NCBI RefSeq assembly: GCF_000006565.2
Contig: NC_031477.1
Location: 5,790,183-5,854,182, forward strand
DNA: 64,000 nt
Origin: Toxoplasma gondii ME49
Lineage: Eukaryota; Apicomplexa; Conoidasida; Eucoccidiorida; Sarcocystidae
Direction: 5' to 3'
Shown: positions 1-11,200 of the stretch, one piece after another
Layout of the letters: each line of letters starts with the position of its first letter
Position numbering within the stretch: the stretch's first letter is position 1
Position numbers and translations under genes: made by a program
Notes under the pieces: generated by a model
Databases searched by the model: none
The model's input: the letters and a program-made list of their open reading frames with translations, nothing else
What the model was told of the DNA's origin: nothing

Positions 1-3000
1 CCTCCTGCCGACTGGAGATGTGTCACGAATGCATGTGGATCTTTTAACAAACTGGCCAGGCCCTTTTTGCCGGCGCCTCCGACAAGACCCAGCATGGCTG
101 TGATGACCCATTTGGTTCCATTAACTGCGGCCGACGGAAACCCTCCCCGTCGAATGAAGTATTGCCTTGGGATGTCGTAACGCTTGGCCAGCTGGTTGAT
201 CAGACCTCTCTTGTCTCCCTTCGAAAGTCGCCCCAGGGCTTCATCCGAAAGCTGCCGCAGCTCCACACCGATGTCTCGAAAAAGAGCGGAGCCGTCAGGC
301 CCAACGAATATCACATCAACCACTGTTTTCTGCGACCGCATTTGCTTCTTTGCCTCTTTCGTGACTGTGGTCTGCTCCTTCTTCCACTGCTCTCGTGCTT
401 CCTTGTTCATAACTTCGAAAGAGAAGTTGAAAACGTTTTCAAATTTGAGACCAGGGACCTGAGCCGCAAGTTCCTTGAAGACTTTCCAGAGTTTGTCGTT
501 TAAGAAAAACTTCTTGGGATCGAGACGGATGTGTCTCTCAGCGGGCTTGCCCTTTTCTGTGGTCGTGATAGTCGCGCCTACCAGTTTGGCCCACTGCAGC
601 TCTCCTTGACGCTGAAGAGTTCTAATCTCGAACTTGAGGTGTCTCAGGCGATCCAAGTCTTCCAGCGTCTTGCCACTCTTCATCGCCAACTCCGTCCTCT
701 CCCTCATTTTCCTGTTCAGCTCTTCGGATTCGGTGACATCCGCAACAGGGATGTTCAGATGCTTTGCCTTCTCTGGGTTCCTCTGCTTCAGCGCATTCTT
801 TGCCGACGTCAGAAGGTCTCGAATTGATCGGGCCCGAACGTCATCCGGACCCATGAGATATCTGTCTTCGACTTCCCCGAGATCCGCACGCGCAATCCAA
901 GCAGCTGTGCACTCCTCATTCCAGGCACGCGACACCATTTTCGCAGGGTTGACACGCCCGCAGAAAATGCGTTTCATGTCAACGGCGAGGCATTGCCCTG
1001 GACGTGCCGGGTCAGCTTGATAACACGAGACAATTGGCGCAGGAGTTTCCAGGGTTATTTGAAGGCCCTTCATGTGTTGTTGGTCCACAGCCTCGGTGTA
1101 GGGCGAAGCATACATATCCAAATTTATGTCGAATTGCCGCAGGGCGGTATCTTTGTCGTCGTACAAAACAAGCTTGACGTTGGCGGGTTTTAAGTTCGGG
1201 TGTGCCTTGAAGAAGTCATCAAGTGTTTTCGCCCATGTGTCTCCTGGCTCGATCTGGATGTCGAAAGGGATCTGCTGTCCGTCGACGTCAGTCACGACGA
1301 TGCGGAAATTCTTCGCAAGATACACCTTTTTGGGCCTCGTAAGAACATCCATTAGTTTTTGGTAGGCGTCGGGATTCATCGTCGCCCAGTTTGGACTGAA
1401 CACTTCTGGACCGAAAATCGATCGCAACGTTGCTTCGGTTCCATCGGGAAACCGGAACACAAGATGATCTGCGATACCCAAGAGATCCTCGTCGCTCATT
1501 CGATCGAGTTTAAAGGGCAACTGAGACCCAGGGTACTCCTTACGAAGCCACTGCCGCAGCGCTTTGAGGGGCGCCAGATGTTGCTGCGGACCCGCTGTTA
1601 AAGGAATGACGAAGTGAGGGACATTCGGGTGAGGCCCAGATCCATCCACGAACGTATCATGAGTGTTGAGAATGGGAATCTCGGGGCGCATCGTGATTTT
1701 TGTTTTGCGCGGCCGATGGTAATATTCCTCTCCAAGAACGCCACCGTTGAGTGCATCCCGCGAACCCTGTCCCTGACCCTGAAGAAAGGGGTACACGACG
1801 GTGGGGACTTTTTTCTTTTGGAAGGGTTTGTGAAAATCATACAAAAGTCCGGGCAAATCATCACCAAACTGCACAGTAGCCGTCACTGGCTTCTGAGGTT
1901 TCGACTTCAGGAGTTCGCCATCAGGGCCAAATGTCTCGATAACCGGAATGACCGTGGCTTTATGTTCCGCATGGAAACTGACCGCAATTTGACGTCCAGC
2001 TAGATGAGCATCCTTCAGAACATTTCCAAGCAATGCGCATTCCTGCTTGGATCCGGTGTAGTCCAATACGCCGTGCCACTGAATACTCAAAGGATTCCGA
2101 GACTCGACGAAGCCCCATCTGTGAACAGTGGTGAAGTGAAATCCCTTCTCCCGGAAATTGCACCCTTTGGGAGACTCTGCCGCGGATTTCCCTTTCGCTA
2201 AAAGGGATTTGATGTTAACCGTTCCGCGCGGTGAAAGCGGAATCACAAATTCAAAGGCGCACCATGGAATCTGACGATCGTGTGCGTCATCGAGGACAAA
2301 AAGTGTAGGAAGCTTGGGAGGGAGCTTGTCATCAAAATGGAGGGTTACGTCCTCAAGAGAAAATCCTGGAGTACTTTGGGCCAAGCTTCCAAGAAGATGA
2401 AGAAGAGTGGGATACGTTTGTATAAATTCACTCGTCAAACCGTACCAGTTCCCGTTGACCGACACCCCGACAAGGCCTGGTTCTCGGTAGTTGAACTTCA
2501 TTTTATGTTTCGCCATTAGAGCTTTCCAGCCTTTGCTGATATCATTCCAAGGCCGAGCAGGGTTAATGAACTCTGTGAATGATCGCTTATCCGGGAATAA
2601 GAATCGAGCAGACACACTGGGGAGAACCATCCCACTGACATGGTCCGGTAGTTTCGTCAGGTCGTTCTCGCCTGGCCCGACAATGAACTTAGGCACGCCG
2701 CCCTCCGAATAAACAGGATTTCCGTACATATCCAGGATCAAGAGAGGATTGTTCGAGGTATCGTATGACCGCCCAAAAAGAGGACTGTAGTAATGCTCGA
2801 TGTCTCCAGGATTGAGACCCGTCTCGCCACCCTGTCGCCAGAACTGTTTCAGACGGTCAGGCTGATGATCACCCAGATGTGCCGCGCCACGGAAACCATC
2901 AGGAGACAAAAATATACTTCCTGGACGGTAACCGGGTTCACGCTGAGCAAAATCGGGAGCGTTCTGGCCCCGGTTTGCCGCGTCTCCCATGCCTGTGTAA

Positions 3001-3983
3001 AGTAAGAGAAGGTCATTCCAATTCGCGGGCCCTTGTGGAAGCACTGTGGAAAACTCTCGATTCCGCGTCAGATCACCGACGATTGTGACAGGCGACGCCA
3101 GGTCAAGAAGACGCAGCAGCCACGGAACAAGAGTTGCCTCCTGTGTGTTGGCATTCTTCGGGTCAGATTCCTTGAACATCCGTTTGATGGAGAATGACCC
3201 GGGCCCAGTGAGAATGTTTTCTGGCTCCGCGTGATCCACAATGAGCTGCTTGAGCGTCCCTATGTCTACACCCGGAGCGTTCAGGTCATCAATAGGCACA
3301 CTGGAAAGCAATTTAATAGTCTCCCGCGCTCCCCTCGCACCGGTTTGGTGGAGGTTTAGCTTGAAGTGAACCGACGGTTTGTAGGCGGTCGCGAGCAGAT
3401 GGACGGCCGTCCGAATGTAGAGGCCGCCGGTGCCGTCGCCCCGGCCCCTCCACTCAACCCTGAAATGGATATTTGGGTCATTTGTTAAATCGGCCAGACG
3501 GTGCAAGAGTGCAGCCTGTTCTTTCGTCTGAAGCGATGCTCGAAAGCCTGATACCATCTGGCCCTCCTGTAGCACGACGATCTCAGCAAGCAGTCCCCTC
3601 TCCATTTGTTGCGTCGTCACGCGTAGCTGCACCTCACTCCGCACGTCGCTCGATGACATGGGATCGAACGTTCCAGGTAGCCGCCGATTCGGAGTTTCGA
3701 CGAAACTCTGTTGCGCGCCATCTTCATTTTTAGATGATTCCGTAGGAGGGAAATATTCAGCAGTAAAAGCAAACTCTTCTGACTTCCCAGCATACTCTGG
3801 ATCCAGCGTCAGAACGAGTGTCGGCGGGCCATCACCCGATTCCGCATTCTGGGGGCGGTCAGGAGCCTCAGGTAAGCCATCGGGACTTTCGTGAAGCGCA
3901 AGAGCTCCACAAACAAACAGAAATGACATCAAAAGAGTGTACAGGTAGCGGGACGGCAACGAATGGAGGGTGGTGGCCACCAT
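1..3983 (-). CDS. Large secreted protein, unknown function, 3' end outside window
   Basis: One open frame runs from ATG at 3983 (context tcATGG, no upstream in-frame ATG nearby) down to base 1 with no stop and no intron, giving at least 1,327 residues. Residues about 12-32 form a hydrophobic stretch (YLYTLLMSFLFVCGALAL) that reads as a signal peptide, so the protein should enter the secretory pathway. I see no other clear membrane span and no family I recognise. The body is a mix of charged and hydrophobic sequence with ordinary folding character, not low complexity. Two segments, about residues 892-945 and 1136-1190, look alike: a strand-rich part, then a helix with Trp/Phe, then a Pro-x-Leu-Lys-x-x-Asn-Val turn. 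This suggests repeated domains. Being intronless and secreted, it could be a microneme, rhoptry or dense-granule cargo, but that is inference only. Confidence 0.85.
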   Translation of the reverse strand, partial: MVATTLHSLPSRYLYTLLMSFLFVCGALALHESPDGLPEAPDRPQNAESGDGPPTLVLTLDPEYAGKSEEFAFTAEYFPPTESSKNEDGAQQSFVETPNRRLPGTFDPMSSSDVRSEVQLRVTTQQMERGLLAEIVVLQEGQMVSGFRASLQTKEQAALLHRLADLTNDPNIHFRVEWRGRGDGTGGLYIRTAVHLLATAYKPSVHFKLNLHQTGARGARETIKLLSSVPIDDLNAPGVDIGTLKQLIVDHAEPENILTGPGSFSIKRMFKESDPKNANTQEATLVPWLLRLLDLASPVTIVGDLTRNREFSTVLPQGPANWNDLLLLYTGMGDAANRGQNAPDFAQREPGYRPGSIFLSPDGFRGAAHLGDHQPDRLKQFWRQGGETGLNPGDIEHYYSPLFGRSYDTSNNPLLILDMYGNPVYSEGGVPKFIVGPGENDLTKLPDHVSGMVLPSVSARFLFPDKRSFTEFINPARPWNDISKGWKALMAKHKMKFNYREPGLVGVSVNGNWYGLTSEFIQTYPTLLHLLGSLAQSTPGFSLEDVTLHFDDKLPPKLPTLFVLDDAHDRQIPWCAFEFVIPLSPRGTVNIKSLLAKGKSAAESPKGCNFREKGFHFTTVHRWGFVESRNPLSIQWHGVLDYTGSKQECALLGNVLKDAHLAGRQIAVSFHAEHKATVIPVIETFGPDGELLKSKPQKPVTATVQFGDDLPGLLYDFHKPFQKKKVPTVVYPFLQGQGQGSRDALNGGVLGEEYYHRPRKTKITMRPEIPILNTHDTFVDGSGPHPNVPHFVIPLTAGPQQHLAPLKALRQWLRKEYPGSQLPFKLDRMSDEDLLGIADHLVFRFPDGTEATLRSIFGPEVFSPNWATMNPDAYQKLMDVLTRPKKVYLAKNFRIVVTDVDGQQIPFDIQIEPGDTWAKTLDDFFKAHPNLKPANVKLVLYDDKDTALRQFDINLDMYASPYTEAVDQQHMKGLQITLETPAPIVSCYQADPARPGQCLAVDMKRIFCGRVNPAKMVSRAWNEECTAAWIARADLGEVEDRYLMGPDDVRARSIRDLLTSAKNALKQRNPEKAKHLNIPVADVTESEELNRKMRERTELAMKSGKTLEDLDRLRHLKFEIRTLQRQGELQWAKLVGATITTTEKGKPAERHIRLDPKKFFLNDKLWKVFKELAAQVPGLKFENVFNFSFEVMNKEAREQWKKEQTTVTKEAKKQMRSQKTVVDVIFVGPDGSALFRDIGVELRQLSDEALGRLSKGDKRGLINQLAKRYDIPRQYFIRRGGFPSAAVNGTKWVITAMLGLVGGAGKKGLASLLKDPHAFVTHLQSAG

Positions 3984-5103
3984 GATTGCGATGCAAGACG
4001 ATTCAGGCAATAGCAAGTGACTTCGTACGATACATAGTAGCGACAGATGGATGAAATTCTACGGACACACCCCTCAAACAGTCCACGGTGTCTCTTGTAC
4101 TGAAAAGCCGCTGGTTGACCGAGGCTGCCCTCCCTTGCTAACTGCCGCGCTAGCAGATGCGGCCTTTCTTAAATTGCCGGGGAGTAGTGCACCACCAACA
4201 GAAAGGTCCGGGCCCTTTTCAGCCTTCGCGTGGCTTTGTTCCTTAACAACTGCCAAGGAACGCTGAACTATTTTATTCTTTTGAGCACACCTTCACCAGT
4301 GACCTGTAATCAGAGTTGTCCCCTCGGTAGGTACAAGACAAGGCGGGCGGCGTGGCCGCAACCTTGGCGGACAGAAAGCGTGCTTCGGCGGTCCAAATTT
4401 TGTGCTAAAAAGATCCAGAAGAACCTCGTGAAAATGGTAGAATCTGTCGAAGAAGCACAACCACTGAGGTCGAGACTGCTGCTATTTTTCTGTGAAGTTA
4501 TTACCCTGTGTCCACGGCGCAGCGAGCCGCAAGGACCCCTCTGCCCAGTCGGGCGACGTTCTCTCTGGTCCCCACGTGTCGTTGGCAAGAGAGACAACGA
4601 AAATAGGGGGGAAATCGGCCAGCGCAGCGAATGGAGCTTCGAAGAGGGCCAATCAAGGAGTCTTTTTCGATGCAGCGGTGACGACCAAACGTGCTGAGTA
4701 TCGTCGCCACAACCTAGCAAGGACTGAGTCGGCTGGTAATGCTCGTGAGCGAAGAGGGCCGAGCTGATTGCTTTCGACGGAGGACAGGAACGAAGAACTG
4801 GGAAGACAGCGATTGGCACGGACTGTAAATGACAATTCGTTGAGGTCGAAAACGAAAGCGACACGTTTAGAGGAAGGTGTCTAGCAGCGGACATTTTGCT
4901 AGAAGCAGCGAATAGACTCCAGATTCACGGCGCCCGACTTGTATGGCACTCATCATTCAGGGTGAGACGATAAACGCGCAGCTGTCGACTGACAAGACGT
5001 GAGACTCCTCCTGGAGCGACAAATGACAAAAACTCGCCTGCATCAAGGCCTGGGGAAAGAGATCAGTGCGACAAAATATGAGCAGACAAGAAAACAAACA
5101 CTC
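3984..5103. other. Intergenic; promoter side of the left secreted-protein gene
   Basis: The region lies between the start of the leftward secreted-protein gene and the 3' end of the next leftward gene. It should hold the promoter and 5' UTR of the first and the 3' UTR of the second. Short open frames exist on both strands (for example 4230-4697 + and 4310-4894 -), but they mirror each other and show no protein-like composition. No repeat or RNA gene was seen. Confidence 0.5.
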
Positions 5104-7268
5104 TCAAGCACAAGTCGCCTCAGGCCAGAAAGGATTTTCTTCTGCATCCATGAACCAGCCAACCGCGGCCACGTGAGAGGTCGGATCGCGCATTCGCGGC
5201 GGCTTGTTCACTTCGTATAGGAGCGTGTCTGGAATCAACGATTGTTTTTCAAGTGGCATGAACTGAAAGCCTCCAGTTTTTCCTACTGCTGCCTGGCCTC
5301 CCCCCAAAAGACACTTCTTAGGCTCCGCAAATTGCCACGATACATTACACCATAGAAAAGAACGCCTTGTACCATATTCGCGACACGCGAGCGCGGGCTT
5401 GGTCCTCGCCACAGGACAACCAGCTTGCCAGTCGCCGGCCCTGACAGGGTGGCTTGAAACAGACAGCCCAGCGTTCAAGTGCTGCCTTGCGACATGGTCC
5501 GCTAGCCAGCAACTAGGCATTTCGTCGCAATAACATGAGCACGAGATACTAAATGTTATTGTACATCGAGACATCTTGCTGTCTCCCCTGCTTTTGGCAG
5601 CAAATGGGCGACAGGTCGAGTTGTGTAACTCTAATCACGGAACTCTTTCGGATGTTTCCTTGACTGTCTTTTCGGGTCTCCGCTTGCGTACACGGGAAAA
5701 ATTTAAGCTCCGGGAGTGGAATATGAAAATCTCAGGATGGTGTGTGTGCCAGTAGCCCCCGGCAGGTTCTTTTCCTGTGGACTGGCTTCTGTGTGGAGAC
5801 TGTTTTCGGCCAGGATTTCGATGCGGAATAACACTCCAGCCACTGAACTGTGTGTAGACCTCACATGGCGGGAACTCCGCATGATCTCGCTCGACGATGG
5901 TCGTGTCTTGCACCACTCACAAGCATAGTCCAACTTTTCCCAGTTGGGTGCATGTATTTTTCCCCAGGTCTTTCGGGCTGCTGCCTGGACAGTCGGACGA
6001 ACCGAATGATATTCCTGTGTAAAGACGACTAACAGCCAGATACCAGGTGGTGGCGCGAGCATTCAGAGCTACTGTTTCGTATGTGCAAATTGCACAGTAA
6101 GCGGAAGAAAAGCAGCCCGAACTATCTGTACGAAGTGAAAAAGTGTTAGATCCTCAACCGACCGCCACCAGGCTTCCTCGCGCATTCGCAAGAGTGGAAG
6201 ATCCGCCGCGATGGAATGTGATTTGCCAAACTGAATGATTACCAATCAGGGAACTAGCGGTCATAGTCTGGATTTGTGGGAGGGCGCCAGTACACTGGCA
6301 GCATTGGAGGTAGTACCTGCCACGGAGCCTCACAGACTTTCTTCTGTGTTTCATTCACGAAATTCCATCCTATGCCAAATGTCCACAGCTTGTTGGTTCC
6401 GTCGCGTGATCGGCAGGGCACTGTAACACGAGCAGGCCGTACTGCGGCGGGGATTTGTCACTCCCTGTGCAGCCACAGGATATCCGCAGCGTGTGCTCGT
6501 ACTCTTTGCATCCGCCCTAGTAGACCTAGGAGCCCAGATCTTACTAGTTTGCGGTAGTCGAACAAGGTGCTGACGCCGTCCAGGAGCTACTAGGGAGGCA
6601 AGTCTCGGTCCCTCTGTAGAACCTAGGTTGAGCGTGTGATCTGACTATTCAGTCAGACTGACCAACAACGAGGCAGGCAACTAGGAAGTTCATTTTCCTT
6701 TATATTGGTTTGGGTATTACATTGGAGTCTCCGGTACTGCGTCTGACACACTACAGGAAGTAGTACTGCACTTTTCTGTGAACAAGGACGGCTGGCAGCG
6801 ACCGCAGTGACGATGGTTGGTAGGTGGCCGGTGTTACTGTATCTGAGGGCTTATCGAAAGAGCAAATGAGTATTGGGGTTGTAGAGTTGGCTACTTTAAG
6901 GCATGCTGGTGAGAGCATGGCACTGTCGGCACTAATCCTTGCGACGTGTCGATGGTTTACGGCTGCGTCTGTCCCCTGGGGAACACTGCAGATCTCTGGG
7001 GTGTCGTCTGCACTTCTCAGAAGGACACATTGTCGTTTCACGAATAGTCACACATACAAACAGACGTGTTTTCTTGTAACTGCCACACTTACTCAAGAAC
7101 CTGGGGCTGCACCCAGTGCAGATGAGGCGGTCGCGATGTTTGACCATTCTAGTATACACTCTCTCTGAAATTTGTCGTAGCGGCGCAGTAAGTCTTTTTT
7201 GTAGCTTTCTTCGAACACTAGGTGTTGTAGAAACAGGCGTTTTTGTTGTTCGAAAGCAACTCGGTCAA
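5104..7268 (-). CDS. Probable multi-exon gene, unknown function, 5' part unresolved
   Basis: Four separate minus-strand stretches read like protein and carry splice signals. (a) 7268-7160 (VAFEQQKRLFLQHLVFEESY, then basic helix) follows TTCGCAG and ends before GTGTAT. (b) 6420-6317 (KLWTFGIGWNFVNETQKKV) follows GTTACAG and ends at CAG|GTACTA. (c) 6014-5921 (PTVQAAARKTWGKIHAPNWE) follows TTACACAG and ends at CTT|GTGAGTGG. (d) about 5288-5104 (SLIPDTLLYEVNKPP to stop) is the terminal exon. Exons b-c-d join in phase (0, then 1). Exon a ends in phase 2 while b begins in phase 1, so at least one exon between them is missing from this model, as is the start codon. Reading through the donor of b gives an alternative end with stop at 6254-6256. 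The product would be small, Trp/Pro-rich and soluble; I do not recognise the family. Confidence 0.45.
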
Positions 7269-8290
7269 CTGCGAACACTGCTTCCAGAGGATCGTTCCAC
7301 CAGCTTTACGGCAAACTGTTGGCCCCACGCACATGTTCAGGTAGAGCATGCACCTTAAAAGTGGTGGAGCCGCAACAAACTTCCACTCTTCTGTGTTTCC
7401 TGCCTAAACAAAAAGCTAAGGGCTGCGTCAGGCATCTGGCCAGTCCGATGACGCCCTTTGAGCAGGTTCGACCTCAAAGAGCACGGAAGACAGCCGTTCG
7501 TGGTCAGAATGGGTAGATTCAGGAGGCAGATGAAGAGACGCTCGAGAAGGTTTGTTCATTTGTTCTTGCGCAGGACACTTTTTCTTCTTTCTGCGGTGGT
7601 GTTCAAAAGCAAAAGTAGTAGTAGTTTCAATGGTGAGACTCAACCAACGCTGCTGGGGAAGTAGATACATTAGAGAGGGCTTATCGTGCCATTACAACGC
7701 AACGTCAAGGGATCGACATATTGCGCCGCCTGTGTCAGCGCTGCTTCAGTTTCTTCCCTCCTCTCTTTCATTTAAGAGTGTTTCTGGCAACTGCCATGGG
7801 GCTTCGTTTTCGTGCTCGTCTGGCGACGACACCCTCTCCTGGCTATTCAACGCAGTCGGTGGGGTGCCCGAAGGGTCAGCCACTACGCACAGTGGCGAGG
7901 CTCTACTATGAGCGAGCAACCCATATGGACCATCTGGAAGGCATCTCTTAGTCAAGGATACCGATGATACGTGCAAAACGAAAGCTGATCTCTTCGCCAA
8001 CGCCGCTGGCATTTGGATGCTTTCAAGCCGTTTCTCAGAGATGCAACAGAATAGCAGGCTAATATCTAGAAAAACAGTCATGCAGAGTCCTCTTCGAGTG
8101 TCGCATCTTTCAAAACATTCCTATGAAACTTCGTGCCCACACGGTGGCAGTTCGTTCGCGCGGAATTGATTGCGGGTTCTTATGTGTTTGTCCGTGCCAT
8201 ACGAAGAAATTGATCCCCGCCACTTTTTTCTTGAGCTCGCTCAACCGACAACAGCTTGTTCCGAAACCTGAGTGACGTCTGAGCCGCACC
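7269..8290. promoter_or_regulatory. Probable divergent promoter region
   Basis: This is the space between the leftward gene ending near 7268 and the rightward CFAP263-type gene starting at 8291. It must contain the promoter of the latter and the missing 5' exon(s) and promoter of the former. The open frames here (7428-7670 - and 7746-8081 -) are not convincing as protein. No core promoter element can be assigned by eye. Confidence 0.35.
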
Positions 8291-11200
8291 ATGGCTGAAC
8301 AGAATACACATCTGCCGGCTGCAGTGACTTCAGCTGCCTCTGCATCGGAGGAGAGAATACGGTCAAGGAGAGAAAGGAATGAACGGACACGGGAAAAACT
8401 AAATGAATTCAAGGTACGGTTGAGTTGTGAACCGACCTTTTCATCACTCACGCGCCCATTAGAAAGTTTTCTTCCGCGAGATAGAAAGAGCCCTTTGTGG
8501 TGACATGGGAAAGAGGACACGAACTACAGCGTTTCACGGTAGAACTTGCAGGAAGCCTGTCGACATGCGGGCTGAGTTGACGGGTCACACGCGCCAGTGT
8601 ATCGAAGTTTATGGTCCATATTTCTATTATTCTTCATACTTACGCTGCCTTTCGAATCGTCTTCGAATCGACTGCCTCATTCGGGTGATTTACAGTTAGA
8701 AACACAAAGGGGCTGTGCCTGCGGATTGAGTTCGTTAGTTCATGCGGATGCACTTTTGTTTGCGTTGTTCCTTTCTGCTCAAGGACCGTCTGTGGCTCAT
8801 CCAACTAGAAACACGGCTGATGCAATCCTGGTATAACAGAATCGCTCTGTCAGATGACTCGTCTGCCCAACATCAGTCGGAAGCAACCCTCTCGAAACGA
8901 AACTCTGCGCGTGGGAAGGATTCGTTACCGGGGATGCCCACCAAGCAGAAGGAGAGACACCTCCTTGAGAGGACTGAGTCAGCCACAGATCCAGCTCCAG
9001 GGAATGTTCTGTCACTAACTCTCGAACAAAAGTATGCCATTGCGCTGAACCAGATGCAGAAAGTCAGTGCTGAAATCCATGCTCTGAAAAAAACTTCGGA
9101 CACAGAACTGAAGCTGCTCAAGGTAAGCGTTGCGCCCCGTGCCTCCGCCACCACAACTGTTTCGGGAGTTTTCGTCAAGGGATAACAAATTATACTCGTG
9201 ACAACCTCAAGCAAGGATACACGCTCACTTGATTTTTTTCAACAGTTCACTGTCCGGGATCCAGGCTTGCGACGTCCCACCTGGAAGGTAAAGCGAACAA
9301 TTGTTGTCAGAAAGCGTCTCTTTCGAGTGTTGCAAGCTAACAGGCGGAAAGTGCGACAACTTCTGAAGAATAATGTGGTAATGTGGTGACTCCCTCAGTG
9401 GAGTTCACGCAGAAAGGTGTTTTGTTCATGTGTTTCTAGCTTTTGACCTCAATGATCAAGCGGAATATGTCAACACACAGGGCAAACTGACTTTCCTAAC
9501 ACCACACTTGATTTTTCTTCAATGCGGCCAACCTCCCGAACAACTGCGAAAAAAGACGAAACAAAAAGAATAAAGAAAAGATGGGGGGAAACAACGGAGA
9601 GACGACAACGGCTTCTCGGAACCTTTTTTTGCGTGTTGCTCCCTGTATCAAAATTGCGACGACACAATGACTCTACCTGTGGACGATCATCCTGTCCCCT
9701 GTCACAACTGCAGGCCCTAATTGAAGAGAGAGAACTGGAGATTGCAGAGGTAAATCCACCTTGAGATCAGCAGTTCGAACATGGCAAAAGTCTCACAGGT
9801 TCAAGACCGCGTTTCATTACCGTCTTGTCCTTTGCCCCGAAAGATCGAAAACACAAGTGCTATTCGTCTGTCCTCCAGATTCGAAGAGATGCTCTGGAAT
9901 TTCGTCGGGACGTAGTAGTCAACGGGGAAAATCGGTGGTCGGGGGCTACAGTGGCAGAGAAGCTGCTCAAATGGCTGGAGGACAAGTTGGTCCGAAAAGA
10001 CATGCAGATAACTAAGCTAAAGCTTCGCACGCACCAGTTACGGCAGCAGGCAAAAGCCCCAGCGAGGCGTCTGCGGAACCGGTTCAACTCGGGAGATGAC
10101 TTGCACTATATCGACTTTCACCAGCTGCAGATTGAGAACGAGCAATTTGCTGCTAAAATTGAAGAAGCAAACCGAGAAGTTCTCCGACAGAAAAGCATCT
10201 GCGGTGAGTATGGCAAAAATGGAAAGTCTCTCATCCCAGCAACCAAACTGTACAAACACACAGTAGACGAACAAAGAGTTATGCGTATGCCCGTAACGCC
10301 GAAGTAAACGGATAACGGACGGAGTCTACGCAAATTCGAACAGATGCGTCGTTGAGGAATGAAAGCAACACGGCTTGTTGCGGTTAAGCTCCACACTATC
10401 TTCAGGCTACGCGAATGACTGTTTTTGTAGTGTGCGGCAACGCACTATTATATTTTCCAGCGAAACGGTTGTATCAGCTGTCACCGCTCTACGGAAAAGT
10501 CATACAAAACGAAAGTGCTATGAGGACATGTCCGTCACGTTTCATCAAAATTTCTGCACCTCAAAACACTTTTCCGACACATGTGACTAAAATCAACCCT
10601 TCGAGAATCATACGCCAGCTCACTCACACTGTATTTTCTCGCCGTTGTCCGGCTCCTGCTCCCGGCTTCTGTATCCATGTCTGTTACACTTGTCGAACGT
10701 TGCGTCCAAAAACACATTGTCCTGCCTCTAGCATTGAAAGGACAAAGTGAATTGATGTGGACAAGCTCATCAACATGTTTTCAGACATACCGACCAAGTG
10801 CATGTTGTCTCGAAGACCAAAGACAGAAACGCCGAAGGCGGAACTCCGACACTGTATCAGGTGCTTTTGTCCCTTCTTTGCCGGTTCATGAAGTTCCTGT
10901 AGCTGAGAAGCGCGTTAAAATGTTCCACTTTTCGGTTGTCCGTGTGTTGTTGCCAGCAAAAACACTCCAGAGCCAAGTGCAAATGAAACAAGCTCTGCTA
11001 GCATGTGGAGAAGAGGCGAAACGACTCACAACGCAAATCGAGGAGAGGAAAGCTCTGCTACGAAAAGCCAAGTGGGACGTACAGAAGGCAGTGAAGGAAA
11101 AGGATGCTTCGAGAAACAATAACAAAAGGTGATACACGAGACTACAGCGGTCACATTGTCTCGAGGCTTTCTCACTAGACGCCTCCCTAATTCCCGCGAC

